Notes: generated from the sequence alone by a model not told the origin. DNA of 10,209 nucleotides from Bacillota bacterium (GCA_023424995.1 JAFADH010000050.1:1-10209), one strand, 5' to 3'. Numbered from the stretch's first letter, positions 1-6,852 are shown. Program-made: numbers and translations.

Positions 1-65
1 TCTTGTTGCTCCAATCGGAATTCATAAGCAAGCTTATGCTTCCTCATTCCGCTTTCATTATATCA
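1..65 (-). repeat. Partial, more diverged repeat unit running off the left edge
   Basis: Beyond the box at 56-65 the minus strand still resembles copy A: GGAAGCAT, CTTATGAATTCC and GGAGC match GAAGCAT, CTTATGAATCC and TGAGC of copy A in order, with a deletion of the front half of the unit. The stretch also contains a hairpin (CATAAGC-AA-GCTTATG, 23-38). I infer a third, decayed unit whose outer box lies left of the window. The match is short, so this could be chance. Confidence 0.4.
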
Positions 66-168
66 CAGTCTCCGGCTCATATGGATTCATAAGATAAGGA
101 TGCTTCACATGGCGGAATGCGCACTCGCTGTATCCGACGGTGATGCAATGACTGCCGGCATTATATCA
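56..168 (-). repeat. Dispersed ~90-bp repeat, copy A (diverged tandem unit)
   Basis: This second unit follows copy B in tandem and shares the box at 159-168; its far box is CATTATATCA at 56-65. Read on the minus strand it keeps the start TGATATAATG-CCGGCAG (copy B has TGATATAATG-TCGACAG), then ATCACCG, a block GCGAGTGCGCAT, CCATG and CCATATGAGC. The last ten bases are identical to the plus-strand copy near rqcP. It is about ten bases longer than copy B because of small internal insertions. Box spacing is 92 bp for copy B and 103 bp here. Confidence 0.65.
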
Positions 169-261
169 TAAACGAAAGCACATATGATAGCAATGCCTTG
201 CATCCATGATGTGCATTCACTGTGTCCGGTGATGATATAATATCTGTCGACATTATATCAT
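159..261 (-). repeat. Dispersed ~90-bp repeat, copy B (full unit, reverse orientation)
   Basis: Read on the minus strand, this unit starts with the box TGATATAATG at 260-251. It then forms a short hairpin (10-bp arms at 232-241 and 252-261), continues through a body and ends in another TGATATAATG box at 168-159. The body aligns with the plus-strand copy at 8006-8115. Shared blocks in the same order are GATATTATA, AGTGARTGCRCATCATGG, CATATG, GCTT-CG and TATGRTATAAT, needing only a couple of single-base gaps. I count 33 of 40 identical positions in the first half of the alignment. It has no coding capacity. The boundary boxes contain TGATATAAT, which fits an extended -10 promoter motif; because of the hairpin at 232-261 such motifs point both ways. 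Confidence 0.75.
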
Positions 262-291
262 AGGAAATTTTGAATAACAATATACTTCACG

Positions 292-341
292 ATATCTTAA
301 TTATATCTTAATTATATTTCCAGGACGGGTGTATTAATACA
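292..341 (+). promoter_or_regulatory. deoB upstream region: 11-bp tandem repeats and a palindrome
   Basis: Between the repeat array and deoB lies AT-rich sequence. ATATCTTAATT occurs twice in tandem (292-302, 303-313) and is followed by a partial third copy (314-320). Ten bases further is a perfect 12-bp palindrome, TGTATTAATACA (330-341). One-turn periodicity plus a palindrome looks like a regulator-binding region, but I recognise no specific operator. I found no convincing sigma-A promoter: TATTAT at 363-368 and TATAAT at 377-382 have no good -35, and the second is too close to the ribosome-binding site. Confidence 0.3.
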
Positions 342-398
342 TACCTGTTCCTAATCCGTTAATATTATGATAAGATTATAATAAATGGAGGTAACCAT

Positions 399-1574
399 AT
401 GAATAAAAGAATATTTTTAGTAGTACTGGACAGTGTAGGAGTTGGTGAGCTGCCGGATGCACCGGAATACGGGGATGAAGGAAGCCATACCCTGTATTCC
501 TGTTCCCGGAGTCCGTATTTCAGCATGCCTAATATGAAAAAGCTGGGGCTGTTCCAGATTGACGGCGTGCGGGAGAGATTTCCTGAGATAGATAACAGCG
601 AGCTCTTTGACGGGGCGGTAGCCAGGATGGCGGAACAATCGAAGGGAAAGGATACGACCACCGGACACTGGGAAATCGCCGGTGTCATATCCGGGCAGCC
701 CTTCCCCACTTATCCGGAGGGCTTTCCCGAGGAGATCATTAAGACCTTTGAAGCACGAACCGGCAGGAGGGTAATCTGCAACCGGCCTTATTCCGGTACG
801 GAGGTTATCCATGATTATGGCAGGGAGCATGAAGAGACCGGAGCCTTGATCGTATATACCTCAGCCGATAGTGTATTCCAGATTGCCGCCCATGAGGAGG
901 TAATTCCTCTGACGCAGCTGTACCGGTATTGTGAAACCGCAAGGGAGCTGCTGACCGGAAAGCATGGAGTGGGGCGTGTCATTGCCAGGCCCTTTACAGG
1001 AACATATCCGGACTATAAAAGGACCGGAGGACGCCATGATTACTCCTTAGAGCCGCCCCTTACCATGCTGGATCAGCTGAAGGAGAAGGGCTTTGCAACC
1101 CTGGGGGTAGGAAAAATATATGATATCTTTGCCGGCAGGGGAATTACCGATACCGTTCGTACCAGCGATAATGCGGAGGGGATCGAGATGCTGCTTCAGC
1201 GGACCGGATGGGACTTTGAAGGCTTATGCTTCGTAAATCTGGTGGATTTTGATATGGTGTACGGACATCGCAATGATGTGGACGGTTATGCCAAAGCGTT
1301 ATCCTACTTTGATGAACGGCTGCCCGGAATACTTGCAGGCATGAGAGAGGAGGACCTTCTCATCATTACCGCCGACCATGGCTGTGATCCCGGAACCTCG
1401 TCTACGGATCATTCAAGAGAATATATCCCATTGGTGATCTACGGGGATCAGGTGAGGAAGGGAACAAATCTGGGGACCAGACAGACCTTTGCGGATATTG
1501 CGGCAAGCGTGCTTGATTATTTCGGAATCGAAAGCAGAATTGCAGGAACCTCATTCCTCCCGGATATATTATAA
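399..1574 (+). CDS. deoB: Phosphopentomutase
   Basis: This cytoplasmic enzyme interconverts ribose-1-phosphate and ribose-5-phosphate (and the deoxyribose forms), linking nucleoside breakdown to the pentose phosphate pathway. The 391-residue length is normal for DeoB of the alkaline-phosphatase-like metalloenzyme superfamily. Metal-site residues are visible: Asp11 in LDSVGVGELPDA, Asp283/Asp285 and His290 in VDFDMVYGHRNDVDG, Asp326-His327 in TADHG and His338 in TDHSREY. The threonine phosphorylated in catalysis lies in GKDTTTGHWE (Thr86-88). The ATG at 399 is preceded by TGGAGGT at 386-392, a clear ribosome-binding site. No pupG or nucleoside phosphorylase gene is adjacent. A 16-bp tandem duplication spans its stop codon. 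Confidence 0.97.
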   Translation: MNKRIFLVVLDSVGVGELPDAPEYGDEGSHTLYSCSRSPYFSMPNMKKLGLFQIDGVRERFPEIDNSELFDGAVARMAEQSKGKDTTTGHWEIAGVISGQPFPTYPEGFPEEIIKTFEARTGRRVICNRPYSGTEVIHDYGREHEETGALIVYTSADSVFQIAAHEEVIPLTQLYRYCETARELLTGKHGVGRVIARPFTGTYPDYKRTGGRHDYSLEPPLTMLDQLKEKGFATLGVGKIYDIFAGRGITDTVRTSDNAEGIEMLLQRTGWDFEGLCFVNLVDFDMVYGHRNDVDGYAKALSYFDERLPGILAGMREEDLLIITADHGCDPGTSSTDHSREYIPLVIYGDQVRKGTNLGTRQTFADIAASVLDYFGIESRIAGTSFLPDIL

Positions 1575-1591
1575 TCCGGATATCTTATAAT
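1560..1591 (+). repeat. 16-bp tandem duplication across the deoB stop codon
   Basis: CCGGATATATTATAAT (1560-1575) is followed immediately by CCGGATATCTTATAAT (1576-1591), with one mismatch. The first copy contains the deoB TAA stop and the second is wholly downstream. Each copy carries TATAAT. The 120 bp that follow, up to dtd, hold only an 8-bp-stem hairpin with one G-T pair (1657-1664 with 1680-1687) in the dtd leader. Confidence 0.7.
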
Positions 1592-1711
1592 ATGGGCGGA
1601 CGGCTAAGGAGTACTTGGGCAGCATAAGGAGATACACAGACGATAATATACGGAATGCGGCCGGGAGCATAGATACCTTCCGGCTGCCGACAGCTTGGAT
1701 CGGAGGAACCA

Positions 1712-2176
1712 ATGAGAGTAGTGATACAACGGGTATCGGAGGCCAGTGTGACCGTGGAGAATAGGGTCACCGGAGCCATCGGAAGGGGCTTTTTGATCTT
1801 TCTGGGCGTGGGTGCCGAGGACACCAGGGAAATAGCGGATAAATACCTGGATAAGATATTAAAGCTTCGGATTTTTCCGGATGAGAACGGAAAAACCAAC
1901 CGGTCCCTTCAGGATATTCAGGGAGAGCTCCTGGTGGTCTCGCAGTTCACGCTCTATGCAGACTGCCGAAGGGGGAACCGGCCTGATTTTATTCAGGCAG
2001 GCGGTGCTGCGTTAGCCAGAGAGCTGTACGAATATGTGCTGGACAGCATAAGGGAACGGCTTGGGAAGGTAGAAGCCGGAGAATTCGGAGCGGATATGAA
2101 GGTATCATTGATTAATGACGGACCGTTCACTATAGTGCTGGATGATAAATTATTCGGAGGAACGAAAGGGTGTTGA
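1712..2176 (+). CDS. dtd: D-aminoacyl-tRNA deacylase
   Basis: Dtd hydrolyses D-amino acids (and glycine mischarged on tRNA-Ala) from tRNA, acting as a chiral proofreader in the cytoplasm, usually as a homodimer. The protein is 154 residues, near the family norm. SQFTLYADCRRGNRPDF contains Thr80 at the position of the catalytic threonine, and NDGPFT (135-140) carries the Gly137-Pro138 motif used across the dimer interface. The N-terminus MRVVIQRVSEASVTV is typical. The ATG is preceded by GGAGG at 1702-1706. In some Firmicutes dtd follows relA; here it follows deoB at 137 bp. It is closed by a terminator that begins inside its last codons. Confidence 0.96.
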   Translation: MRVVIQRVSEASVTVENRVTGAIGRGFLIFLGVGAEDTREIADKYLDKILKLRIFPDENGKTNRSLQDIQGELLVVSQFTLYADCRRGNRPDFIQAGGAALARELYEYVLDSIRERLGKVEAGEFGADMKVSLINDGPFTIVLDDKLFGGTKGC

Positions 2177-2197
2177 ATAACACCCTTTCCGTTGTTT
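2165..2197 (+). terminator. Intrinsic terminator overlapping the dtd stop
   Basis: A perfect 10-bp stem AAAGGGTGTT / AACACCCTTT with a GAAT loop (2165-2188) is followed by the T-rich tail CCGTTGTTT. The left arm encodes the last residues of Dtd and runs into the TGA stop (2174-2176). The tail is interrupted, so termination may be incomplete. Confidence 0.7.
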
Positions 2198-2265
2198 ACA
2201 AATGCTTTCAAGCAAACTCCATGTTCACTCATAAATTATTGGACGTACAATATATATAGTAATAA

Positions 2266-3993
2266 ATGAATATAATGGATAGAAGTATGACCTCTGAGAA
2301 TAATAATGAGATTACCAGTGAAGAGTATGCTGACCTGCTTATCAACTACAGCGGAGATGTTAATGTCATAAATGCCTTTGCCAACGCAATTGTGAATAGA
2401 ATCAATTATATCTATGCATTGGTGCATATTCCTGTGGGTCAAATCACAAACAGTACGATACAGGAGTATGGTTATGCTGCTATGCCAAAGCTCTATGGAC
2501 TGACCGACAGTGCGAGTCTGGAAGCATCAGGAGTTCTTAGAATCAGAAATATTCCAAATTTTAACCTGAGAGGGCAGGGGGTCCTTCTAGGTATCGTTGA
2601 TACGGGCATTGATTATACGAATCCGGTTTTTATGAACGCAGACGGAACAACAAGAATTGTATCCATCTGGGATCAGACCATTGCTTCTGAGAATCCGCCC
2701 CAGGCACAGGGCTACGGAACGGTGTATACCAGGGAGCAGATCAATGAAGCCCTGCAAAGCGAGGATCCCCTGGAGCTGGTCCCGAGTACGGATACCAACG
2801 GTCATGGAACAATGGTAGCGGGAATTGCGGGCGGATCGGAGGATACGGCGAATGATTTTACCGGGGTAGCTCCGGACAGCGAGTTTGCTATCGTAAAATT
2901 AAAGCCTGCCAAGCAGTATCTGAAGAATTTTTTCTTCGTCCCGGAGGCTGCGACGGCTTTTCAGGAAAACGACATTATATTTGCTGTTGACTATCTCCTG
3001 AGCGTTGCCTTTTCTCTGAACAGGCCCATGGCAATCTGTATACCGCTGGGAACCTCCCAGGGCAGTCATAGCGGACGGGGCATTCTCAGTAATTATCTTT
3101 CACTGGTAGCTTCCACACCGGGTATTGTGATCGTGCTGCCGGCCGGCAATGAAGGGAATATGCGCCGTCATTATTCCGGTATTATTAATCCGTCTACCGG
3201 AACGGACACGGTCGAGCTTAACGTAGGAGAGGATGTAGAGGGCTTTTCCATGGAGCTGTGGGGGCTTTCCCCAAGCATATTTTCAATTGATATCCTGTCG
3301 CCATCCGGCGAATATGTTCCCAGGATATCCGTGGGAATGAATGATAACAGAGAGATATCCTTTATATTTGAAAGAACTGTCATCTATGTGGATTATCAGA
3401 TGGTGGAATCCCAGACCGGAGACCAGCTGATTTTACTTCGGTTTGCTAATCCGGCTTCCGGAATATGGAGAATGAATGTATATGAAAGAGGAGACCTGCA
3501 CCTGGGCTTCAATATCTGGCTGCCTATGGGGGACTTTATTACGGAAAGCACTTTTTTCACCAGATCGGATCCGTATATCACAGTTCTGGCTCCGGGCAAT
3601 GCAGAGATTCCGATAACAACGACAGCCTACAATATAAGTGATGACAGCCTGTATATAGGTGCGAGCAGAGGCTACACCAGAACAAACAATATTAAACCGG
3701 ATGTTGCGGCACCCGGTGTCAATATCACCGGTCCTACACTCGATGATAGTTTTAATGACTTCACCGGAACCAGCACATCTGCCGCCCACACGGCCGGCAT
3801 TGCAGCCATGATACTGGAATGGGGCATCGTCAGGGGGAATCTTCCGGATATAAGCTCCGTTGAGGTGAAGAAGCTGATCTTAAGGGGAGCCAGAAGGGAG
3901 CCTGATATCATCTATCCCAACAGGGATTGGGGCTTCGGAATTCTGGATATATATAATGTATTTGACAGCCTGAGAACAGGAGTAATTGTATGA
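2266..3993 (+). CDS. Csp-type S8 subtilisin-like serine protease, complete catalytic triad
   Basis: This is a predicted germination-type subtilase. In Clostridia, Csp proteases cleave the pro-form of the cortex hydrolase SleC when spores germinate. No signal peptide is visible, which fits a protein packed into the spore. Order: N-terminal prodomain-like segment (about 1-95), then the subtilase core with Asp112 in GIVDTGIDY, His180 in NGHGTMVAG, oxyanion Asn295 in PAGNEGN, a non-subtilase insertion at about 305-425 that fits the jelly-roll domain of Csp proteins, and Ser503 in GTSTSAAHTAG. The triad is intact. The start is uncertain: ATG 2266, 2275 and 2287 are in frame and none has a strong ribosome-binding site. 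Alignment with the downstream paralogue favours 2275 or 2287. Generic S8 peptidase is the safe name; the Csp role is inferred. Confidence 0.9.
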   Translation: MNIMDRSMTSENNNEITSEEYADLLINYSGDVNVINAFANAIVNRINYIYALVHIPVGQITNSTIQEYGYAAMPKLYGLTDSASLEASGVLRIRNIPNFNLRGQGVLLGIVDTGIDYTNPVFMNADGTTRIVSIWDQTIASENPPQAQGYGTVYTREQINEALQSEDPLELVPSTDTNGHGTMVAGIAGGSEDTANDFTGVAPDSEFAIVKLKPAKQYLKNFFFVPEAATAFQENDIIFAVDYLLSVAFSLNRPMAICIPLGTSQGSHSGRGILSNYLSLVASTPGIVIVLPAGNEGNMRRHYSGIINPSTGTDTVELNVGEDVEGFSMELWGLSPSIFSIDILSPSGEYVPRISVGMNDNREISFIFERTVIYVDYQMVESQTGDQLILLRFANPASGIWRMNVYERGDLHLGFNIWLPMGDFITESTFFTRSDPYITVLAPGNAEIPITTTAYNISDDSLYIGASRGYTRTNNIKPDVAAPGVNITGPTLDDSFNDFTGTSTSAAHTAGIAAMILEWGIVRGNLPDISSVEVKKLILRGARREPDIIYPNRDWGFGILDIYNVFDSLRTGVIV

Positions 3994-4012
3994 CAGATGT
4001 ACGTAAGACTTG

Positions 4013-4095
4013 TAATACATACTTCGTATGCGCAGTAAGATATCTCGCAACGCTCGGTATTAGAAAGGTACGCAAGTATGCCGGGGGCATACTTG
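4013..4095 (+). repeat. Structured intergenic element between the two Csp genes
   Basis: The 141-bp gap is dense in inverted repeats. A perfect 10-bp stem with a GGG loop, CAAGTATGCC / GGCATACTTG, occupies 4073-4095. CATAC-TTC-GTATG lies at 4018-4030. ATACTTCGTA (4019-4028) can also pair with TACGCAAGTAT (4069-4079) with one bulge, and TAATAC (4013-4018) with GTATTA (4057-4062). No T-run follows, so it is not an ordinary terminator. It resembles a small palindromic mobile repeat, or an RNA structure that could uncouple expression of the two genes. It is not obviously related to the repeat at 56-261. Confidence 0.5.
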
Positions 4096-4134
4096 AATTG
4101 AACGGGAAGGAAAACGCATAGATGGAGGTATTGT

Positions 4135-5844
4135 ATGGCTGTTATTACGGAGGAACAAAGGTCTATTATTGTTAGTGAAGATTATGCCAACCTGATTATT
4201 GATTACCACAATAATCCCCAGTTGCTTAATGCAATCCCTGACTCCACCTTCCAAATCATGAATGAAACATTTGGCATTGTCTATGTTCCGGTATCGCAGG
4301 CAGCAGGAAACAATTATGATGTCTATGGGTATTCCGTAACTCCGAAGCTGTATATACTCACCAGTGAGGAGGCTTTGGAAGCTTCCGGCGTTAATAATCT
4401 GCGTAACATTCCCAACTTTAATCTGAGGGGGACCGGTACTCTGATCGGTATCGTAGACACCGGAATCAATTATAGCCTTCCCATTTTCAGGAATACGGAC
4501 GGAACCTCCAGAATCTATTCCTTATGGGACCAGACAATCCAAAGTGATAATTTTCCCAGGCCGGAGTTATTCGGGACAGAATACAGCCAGGAACAGATTA
4601 ATCAGGCCATTGGTTCCGAAGATCCGCTCTCGGTAGTTCCCAGTACGGATGAGAACGGACATGGAACTATGCTGGCGGCAGTGGCGGCAGGACTGGAAGT
4701 GGAGAATGAGGAATTTGCCGGAGTCGCTCCGGGGGCTGAGCTGATTATCGTAAAGCTGCATCCTGCCAAGCAATACCTCAGGGATTTTTTTGTTGTTCCT
4801 GAGCAGCCTCTGTGTTATCAGGAGGATTACATTATGTGGGGAGTGCAGTATTGCGTGGAAGCTGCCAGAAGAGCCAACCGTCCCATTGCCATCTGTCTTG
4901 GCCTCGGCACCTCCCAGGGCTCCCATGACGGAAGAACCAATCTTGGTCAGCTCTGCTCTATCCTGGCGAATGCGCCGCGGACGGGAATCGTCACTTCAGC
5001 CGGTAACGAGGGGAATCTGGGGAGGCATTTTCGAGGTACAATTGATCCGAATATAGGCAATGTAACGGTGGAGTTAACTGTGGCCGAGGGTGAATACGGA
5101 TTTTCCATGGAATTATGGGGAGATACTCCCGGAATTTATTCCATGGACATTCTGTCGCCGTCGGGAGAGTACATACCAAGGATAACGGCGGGGCTAAGGA
5201 TAAACCGGGAGATAGCGTTTATCTTTGAACAGACGGTTATTAACATTGAATACAGGACGGTTGAGACCGGAACCGGGGATCAGCTGATCTTTCTGCGTTT
5301 TCGCAACGTATCCTCCGGTACCTGGAGGTTCACGGTATTTGGACAGGGGGATCTGGCAACGAGCTTTAACATCTGGCTCCCGATGGGGGACCTGATATCG
5401 ACGGAAACACGATTTGTCCAGCCGGATATCTATACCACGGTCCTGGATCCGGGAACGTCCGATCTGCCCCTTACGATTACCGCATACAATCCGATAAATA
5501 ATACGTTATATGTGAACGCAGGCAGGGGTTTTACCAGAACCAATGACGTAAAGCCGGAATTAGCGGCTCCGGGAGTGGGGTATACTGCTCCGGATAATAC
5601 AGGCAGTTATGCAGCACGCACCGGCACCGGAGTGGCTGCCGCCCATGCCACGGGTATTGTGGCACTGGTTCTGGAATGGGGAGTGGCATATGGATTCCAG
5701 CCAAACATCAGTACCGTCGAAATTAAAAATTATCTGATCCGGGGAGCCAAGAGAAGCGCGAATCTTACCTATCCGAACCGTGACTTTGGCTATGGAATAC
5801 TTGATATTTTCAATACGTTTAATATTTTCCGTATTACTTCATAA
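4135..5844 (+). CDS. Csp-type S8 subtilase homologue, predicted pseudoprotease (Ser to Gly)
   Basis: This 569-residue protein is a full-length paralogue of the preceding gene product, aligning almost end to end through the prodomain-like segment (VSEDYANLIIDY against TSEEYADLLINY), core and jelly-roll insertion. Asp108 (GIVDTGINY), His176 (NGHGTM) and Asn291 (SAGNEGN) are kept. At the nucleophile, however, TGTSTSAAH of the paralogue is TGTGVAAAH here: codon GGA at 5629-5631 gives Gly499. The reading frame is intact and the fold motifs are conserved, so it looks maintained rather than decaying. Known precedent: CspA and CspC of Clostridioides difficile are pseudoproteases that control germination. 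The ATG follows GGAGG (4124-4128). A role as partner or regulator of the upstream protease is inference. Confidence 0.88.
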   Translation: MAVITEEQRSIIVSEDYANLIIDYHNNPQLLNAIPDSTFQIMNETFGIVYVPVSQAAGNNYDVYGYSVTPKLYILTSEEALEASGVNNLRNIPNFNLRGTGTLIGIVDTGINYSLPIFRNTDGTSRIYSLWDQTIQSDNFPRPELFGTEYSQEQINQAIGSEDPLSVVPSTDENGHGTMLAAVAAGLEVENEEFAGVAPGAELIIVKLHPAKQYLRDFFVVPEQPLCYQEDYIMWGVQYCVEAARRANRPIAICLGLGTSQGSHDGRTNLGQLCSILANAPRTGIVTSAGNEGNLGRHFRGTIDPNIGNVTVELTVAEGEYGFSMELWGDTPGIYSMDILSPSGEYIPRITAGLRINREIAFIFEQTVINIEYRTVETGTGDQLIFLRFRNVSSGTWRFTVFGQGDLATSFNIWLPMGDLISTETRFVQPDIYTTVLDPGTSDLPLTITAYNPINNTLYVNAGRGFTRTNDVKPELAAPGVGYTAPDNTGSYAARTGTGVAAAHATGIVALVLEWGVAYGFQPNISTVEIKNYLIRGAKRSANLTYPNRDFGYGILDIFNTFNIFRITS

Positions 5845-5895
5845 ATACAAAAAAATAAAATGTAATCCAAAATGTATAAAGTTTCCCATTTTACA

Positions 5896-5907
5896 AACAA
5901 TATTGTT
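5896..5907 (+). promoter_or_regulatory. Palindrome upstream of spoVT
   Basis: AACAATATTGTT is a perfect 12-bp palindrome in the 122-bp gap before spoVT. SpoVT of Bacillus is made under sigma-G and regulates its own gene, so an operator here is conceivable. CATTTTA (5887-5893) fits the sigma-G -10 pattern CATNHTA but has no matching -35 at 17-18 bp. No terminator separates the second Csp gene from spoVT. Confidence 0.25.
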
Positions 5908-5966
5908 AGTTATTATGAAACAGCTAACTGTAAAACTAAATTACGTAAAATGGAGGAAGATCTTGT

Positions 5967-6515
5967 ATGAAAGCAACTGGTATCGTAAGAAGAATAGATG
6001 ATCTTGGTCGCGTTGTTGTTCCAAAAGAAATCAGAAGAACATTAAGAATCAGGGAAGGTGATCCTTTGGAGATCTTCACTGACAGAGAAGGCGAAATCAT
6101 CCTGAAAAAATATTCTCCGATCGGTGAGCTTGGCCAATTTGCAAAACAATATGCGGATTCTCTGACACAGACAACGGGACACATTGTGGCGATCACCGAC
6201 AAGGATCAGTTTATTGCAGTGGCGGGACCTACCAAAAAGGATTTGATCACAAAGAGTATAAGCCATGATCTGGAAGAGGTTATTAATGAGAGAGAAAATG
6301 TCGTAGCCGCTAAGGAAGAAAAGAACTTTATCCGTATCATGAATGAAGATGATTCAGAATTCGTATACCAGGTGATTACCCCGATTATCAGTGAAGGTGA
6401 TGCCATCGGTTCGGTTATTATGCTGACCAAGGATTCCAAGACAAAGTTCGGTGAATTAGAAATAAAGCTGGCAAGTACGGCGGCTGCGTTTTTGGGAAGA
6501 CAGATGGAACAGTGA
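5967..6515 (+). CDS. spoVT: Stage V sporulation transcription regulator SpoVT
   Basis: SpoVT is a DNA-binding regulator that in Bacillus tunes sigma-G-dependent forespore genes and affects spore coat, cortex and germination. The protein is 182 residues. Residues 1-52 form an AbrB-type swapped-hairpin DNA-binding domain (MKATGIVRRIDDLGRVVVPK, then REGDPLEIF), and about 55-180 form a GAF-like domain ending in LASTAAAFLGRQMEQ, close to the Bacillus C-terminus. The long GAF domain separates it from plain AbrB or Abh. The ATG is preceded by TGGAGGA (5951-5957). The neighbourhood (mazG, rqcP, yabP, yabQ, divIC) is the conserved spoVT neighbourhood, though no murJ/spoVB-like gene follows here. It is closed by a long hairpin terminator. 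Confidence 0.96.
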   Translation: MKATGIVRRIDDLGRVVVPKEIRRTLRIREGDPLEIFTDREGEIILKKYSPIGELGQFAKQYADSLTQTTGHIVAITDKDQFIAVAGPTKKDLITKSISHDLEEVINERENVVAAKEEKNFIRIMNEDDSEFVYQVITPIISEGDAIGSVIMLTKDSKTKFGELEIKLASTAAAFLGRQMEQ

Positions 6516-6605
6516 TTTGCGGTTTGGGATGTTGACAAAGGAACGGGTACAGGTGCGGTACAAGGGTATCCGGTTTGGAGACGTTGTCTGCAATCTATTG
6601 TATTA

Positions 6606-6678
6606 AGCAAAGAAAAAGCCGGGAAGAATAATGGGCTATACTTGACGACACATTATTCTTCCCGGCTTTCTCTTTGCT
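6606..6678 (+). terminator. Long-stem terminator after spoVT, probably bidirectional
   Basis: Two 28-nt arms (6606-6633 and 6651-6678) pair with a single A-C mismatch around a 17-nt loop. The GC-rich core AGCCGGGAAG / CTTCCCGGCT is flanked by AAAGAAAAA on the left and TTTCTCTTT on the right, so it has an A-tract and a T-tract on both strands. The stem is much longer than most terminators need. Confidence 0.75.
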
Positions 6679-6698
6679 GAGAATTCTGCCTTAAAAAA

Positions 6699-6744
6699 GC
6701 CGGGAGGCGGACCGTAGGCGGCTATCCTGGAATAGCCTTCCGGT
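6699..6744 (+). other. Second hairpin in the gene-free stretch 6516-6898
   Basis: The 383 bp between spoVT and mazG hold no supported gene. After the terminator, GCCGGGAGG (6699-6707) can pair with CCTTCCGGT (6736-6744, two G-T pairs), enclosing or competing with GGCTAT-loop-ATAGCC (6720-6737). It is preceded by AAAAAA, so AAAAAGCCGGGA recurs from the terminator about 80 bp upstream; it has no T-run after it. The remainder to 6823 is AT-rich without recognised signals. Confidence 0.35.
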
Positions 6745-6823
6745 GTAATAAAGCTTTTATTGTCTGAAATTCTTGTTTTTACCGTATAATTAATAATTTC
6801 TCAATTAATGTCATAAATTTTAA

Positions 6824-6852
6824 TTTACAGTACTATGGTCCCATGTTATTAT
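6824..6852 (+). promoter_or_regulatory. Candidate sigma-A promoter for mazG
   Basis: TTTACA (6824-6829) and TATTAT (6847-6852) are separated by 17 bp; each hexamer differs from consensus by one base. Transcription would start near 6859. A second TATAAT at 6867-6872 lacks a good -35. Confidence 0.5.

Noticed and set aside
56..261. CRISPR array suggested by regularly spaced ATTATATCA boxes.
   Set aside because: The segments between boxes are homologous to each other rather than unique spacers, the boxes are too short, and spacing is about 90-100 bp.
365..830. Overlapping minus-strand open frames across deoB, and similar antisense frames across the Csp genes, spoVT and yabQ.
   Set aside because: They lack ribosome-binding sites and family features and lie opposite well-supported genes.
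2198..2265. Sporulation sigma-factor promoter before the first Csp gene (CGTACAAT at 2244-2251 resembles a sigma-E -10).
   Set aside because: The only -35-like sequence (TCATAAA, 2229-2235) is eight bases away, too close for a working pair.
4790..5056. Plus-strand open frame in another frame within the second Csp gene.
   Set aside because: It is a shadow of the intact 569-codon frame, which carries all subtilase motifs.
6529..6606. 25-codon open frame starting ATG at 6529 and ending just before the spoVT terminator.
   Set aside because: No ribosome-binding site, no recognisable sequence, and it lies in the likely spoVT 3' untranslated region.
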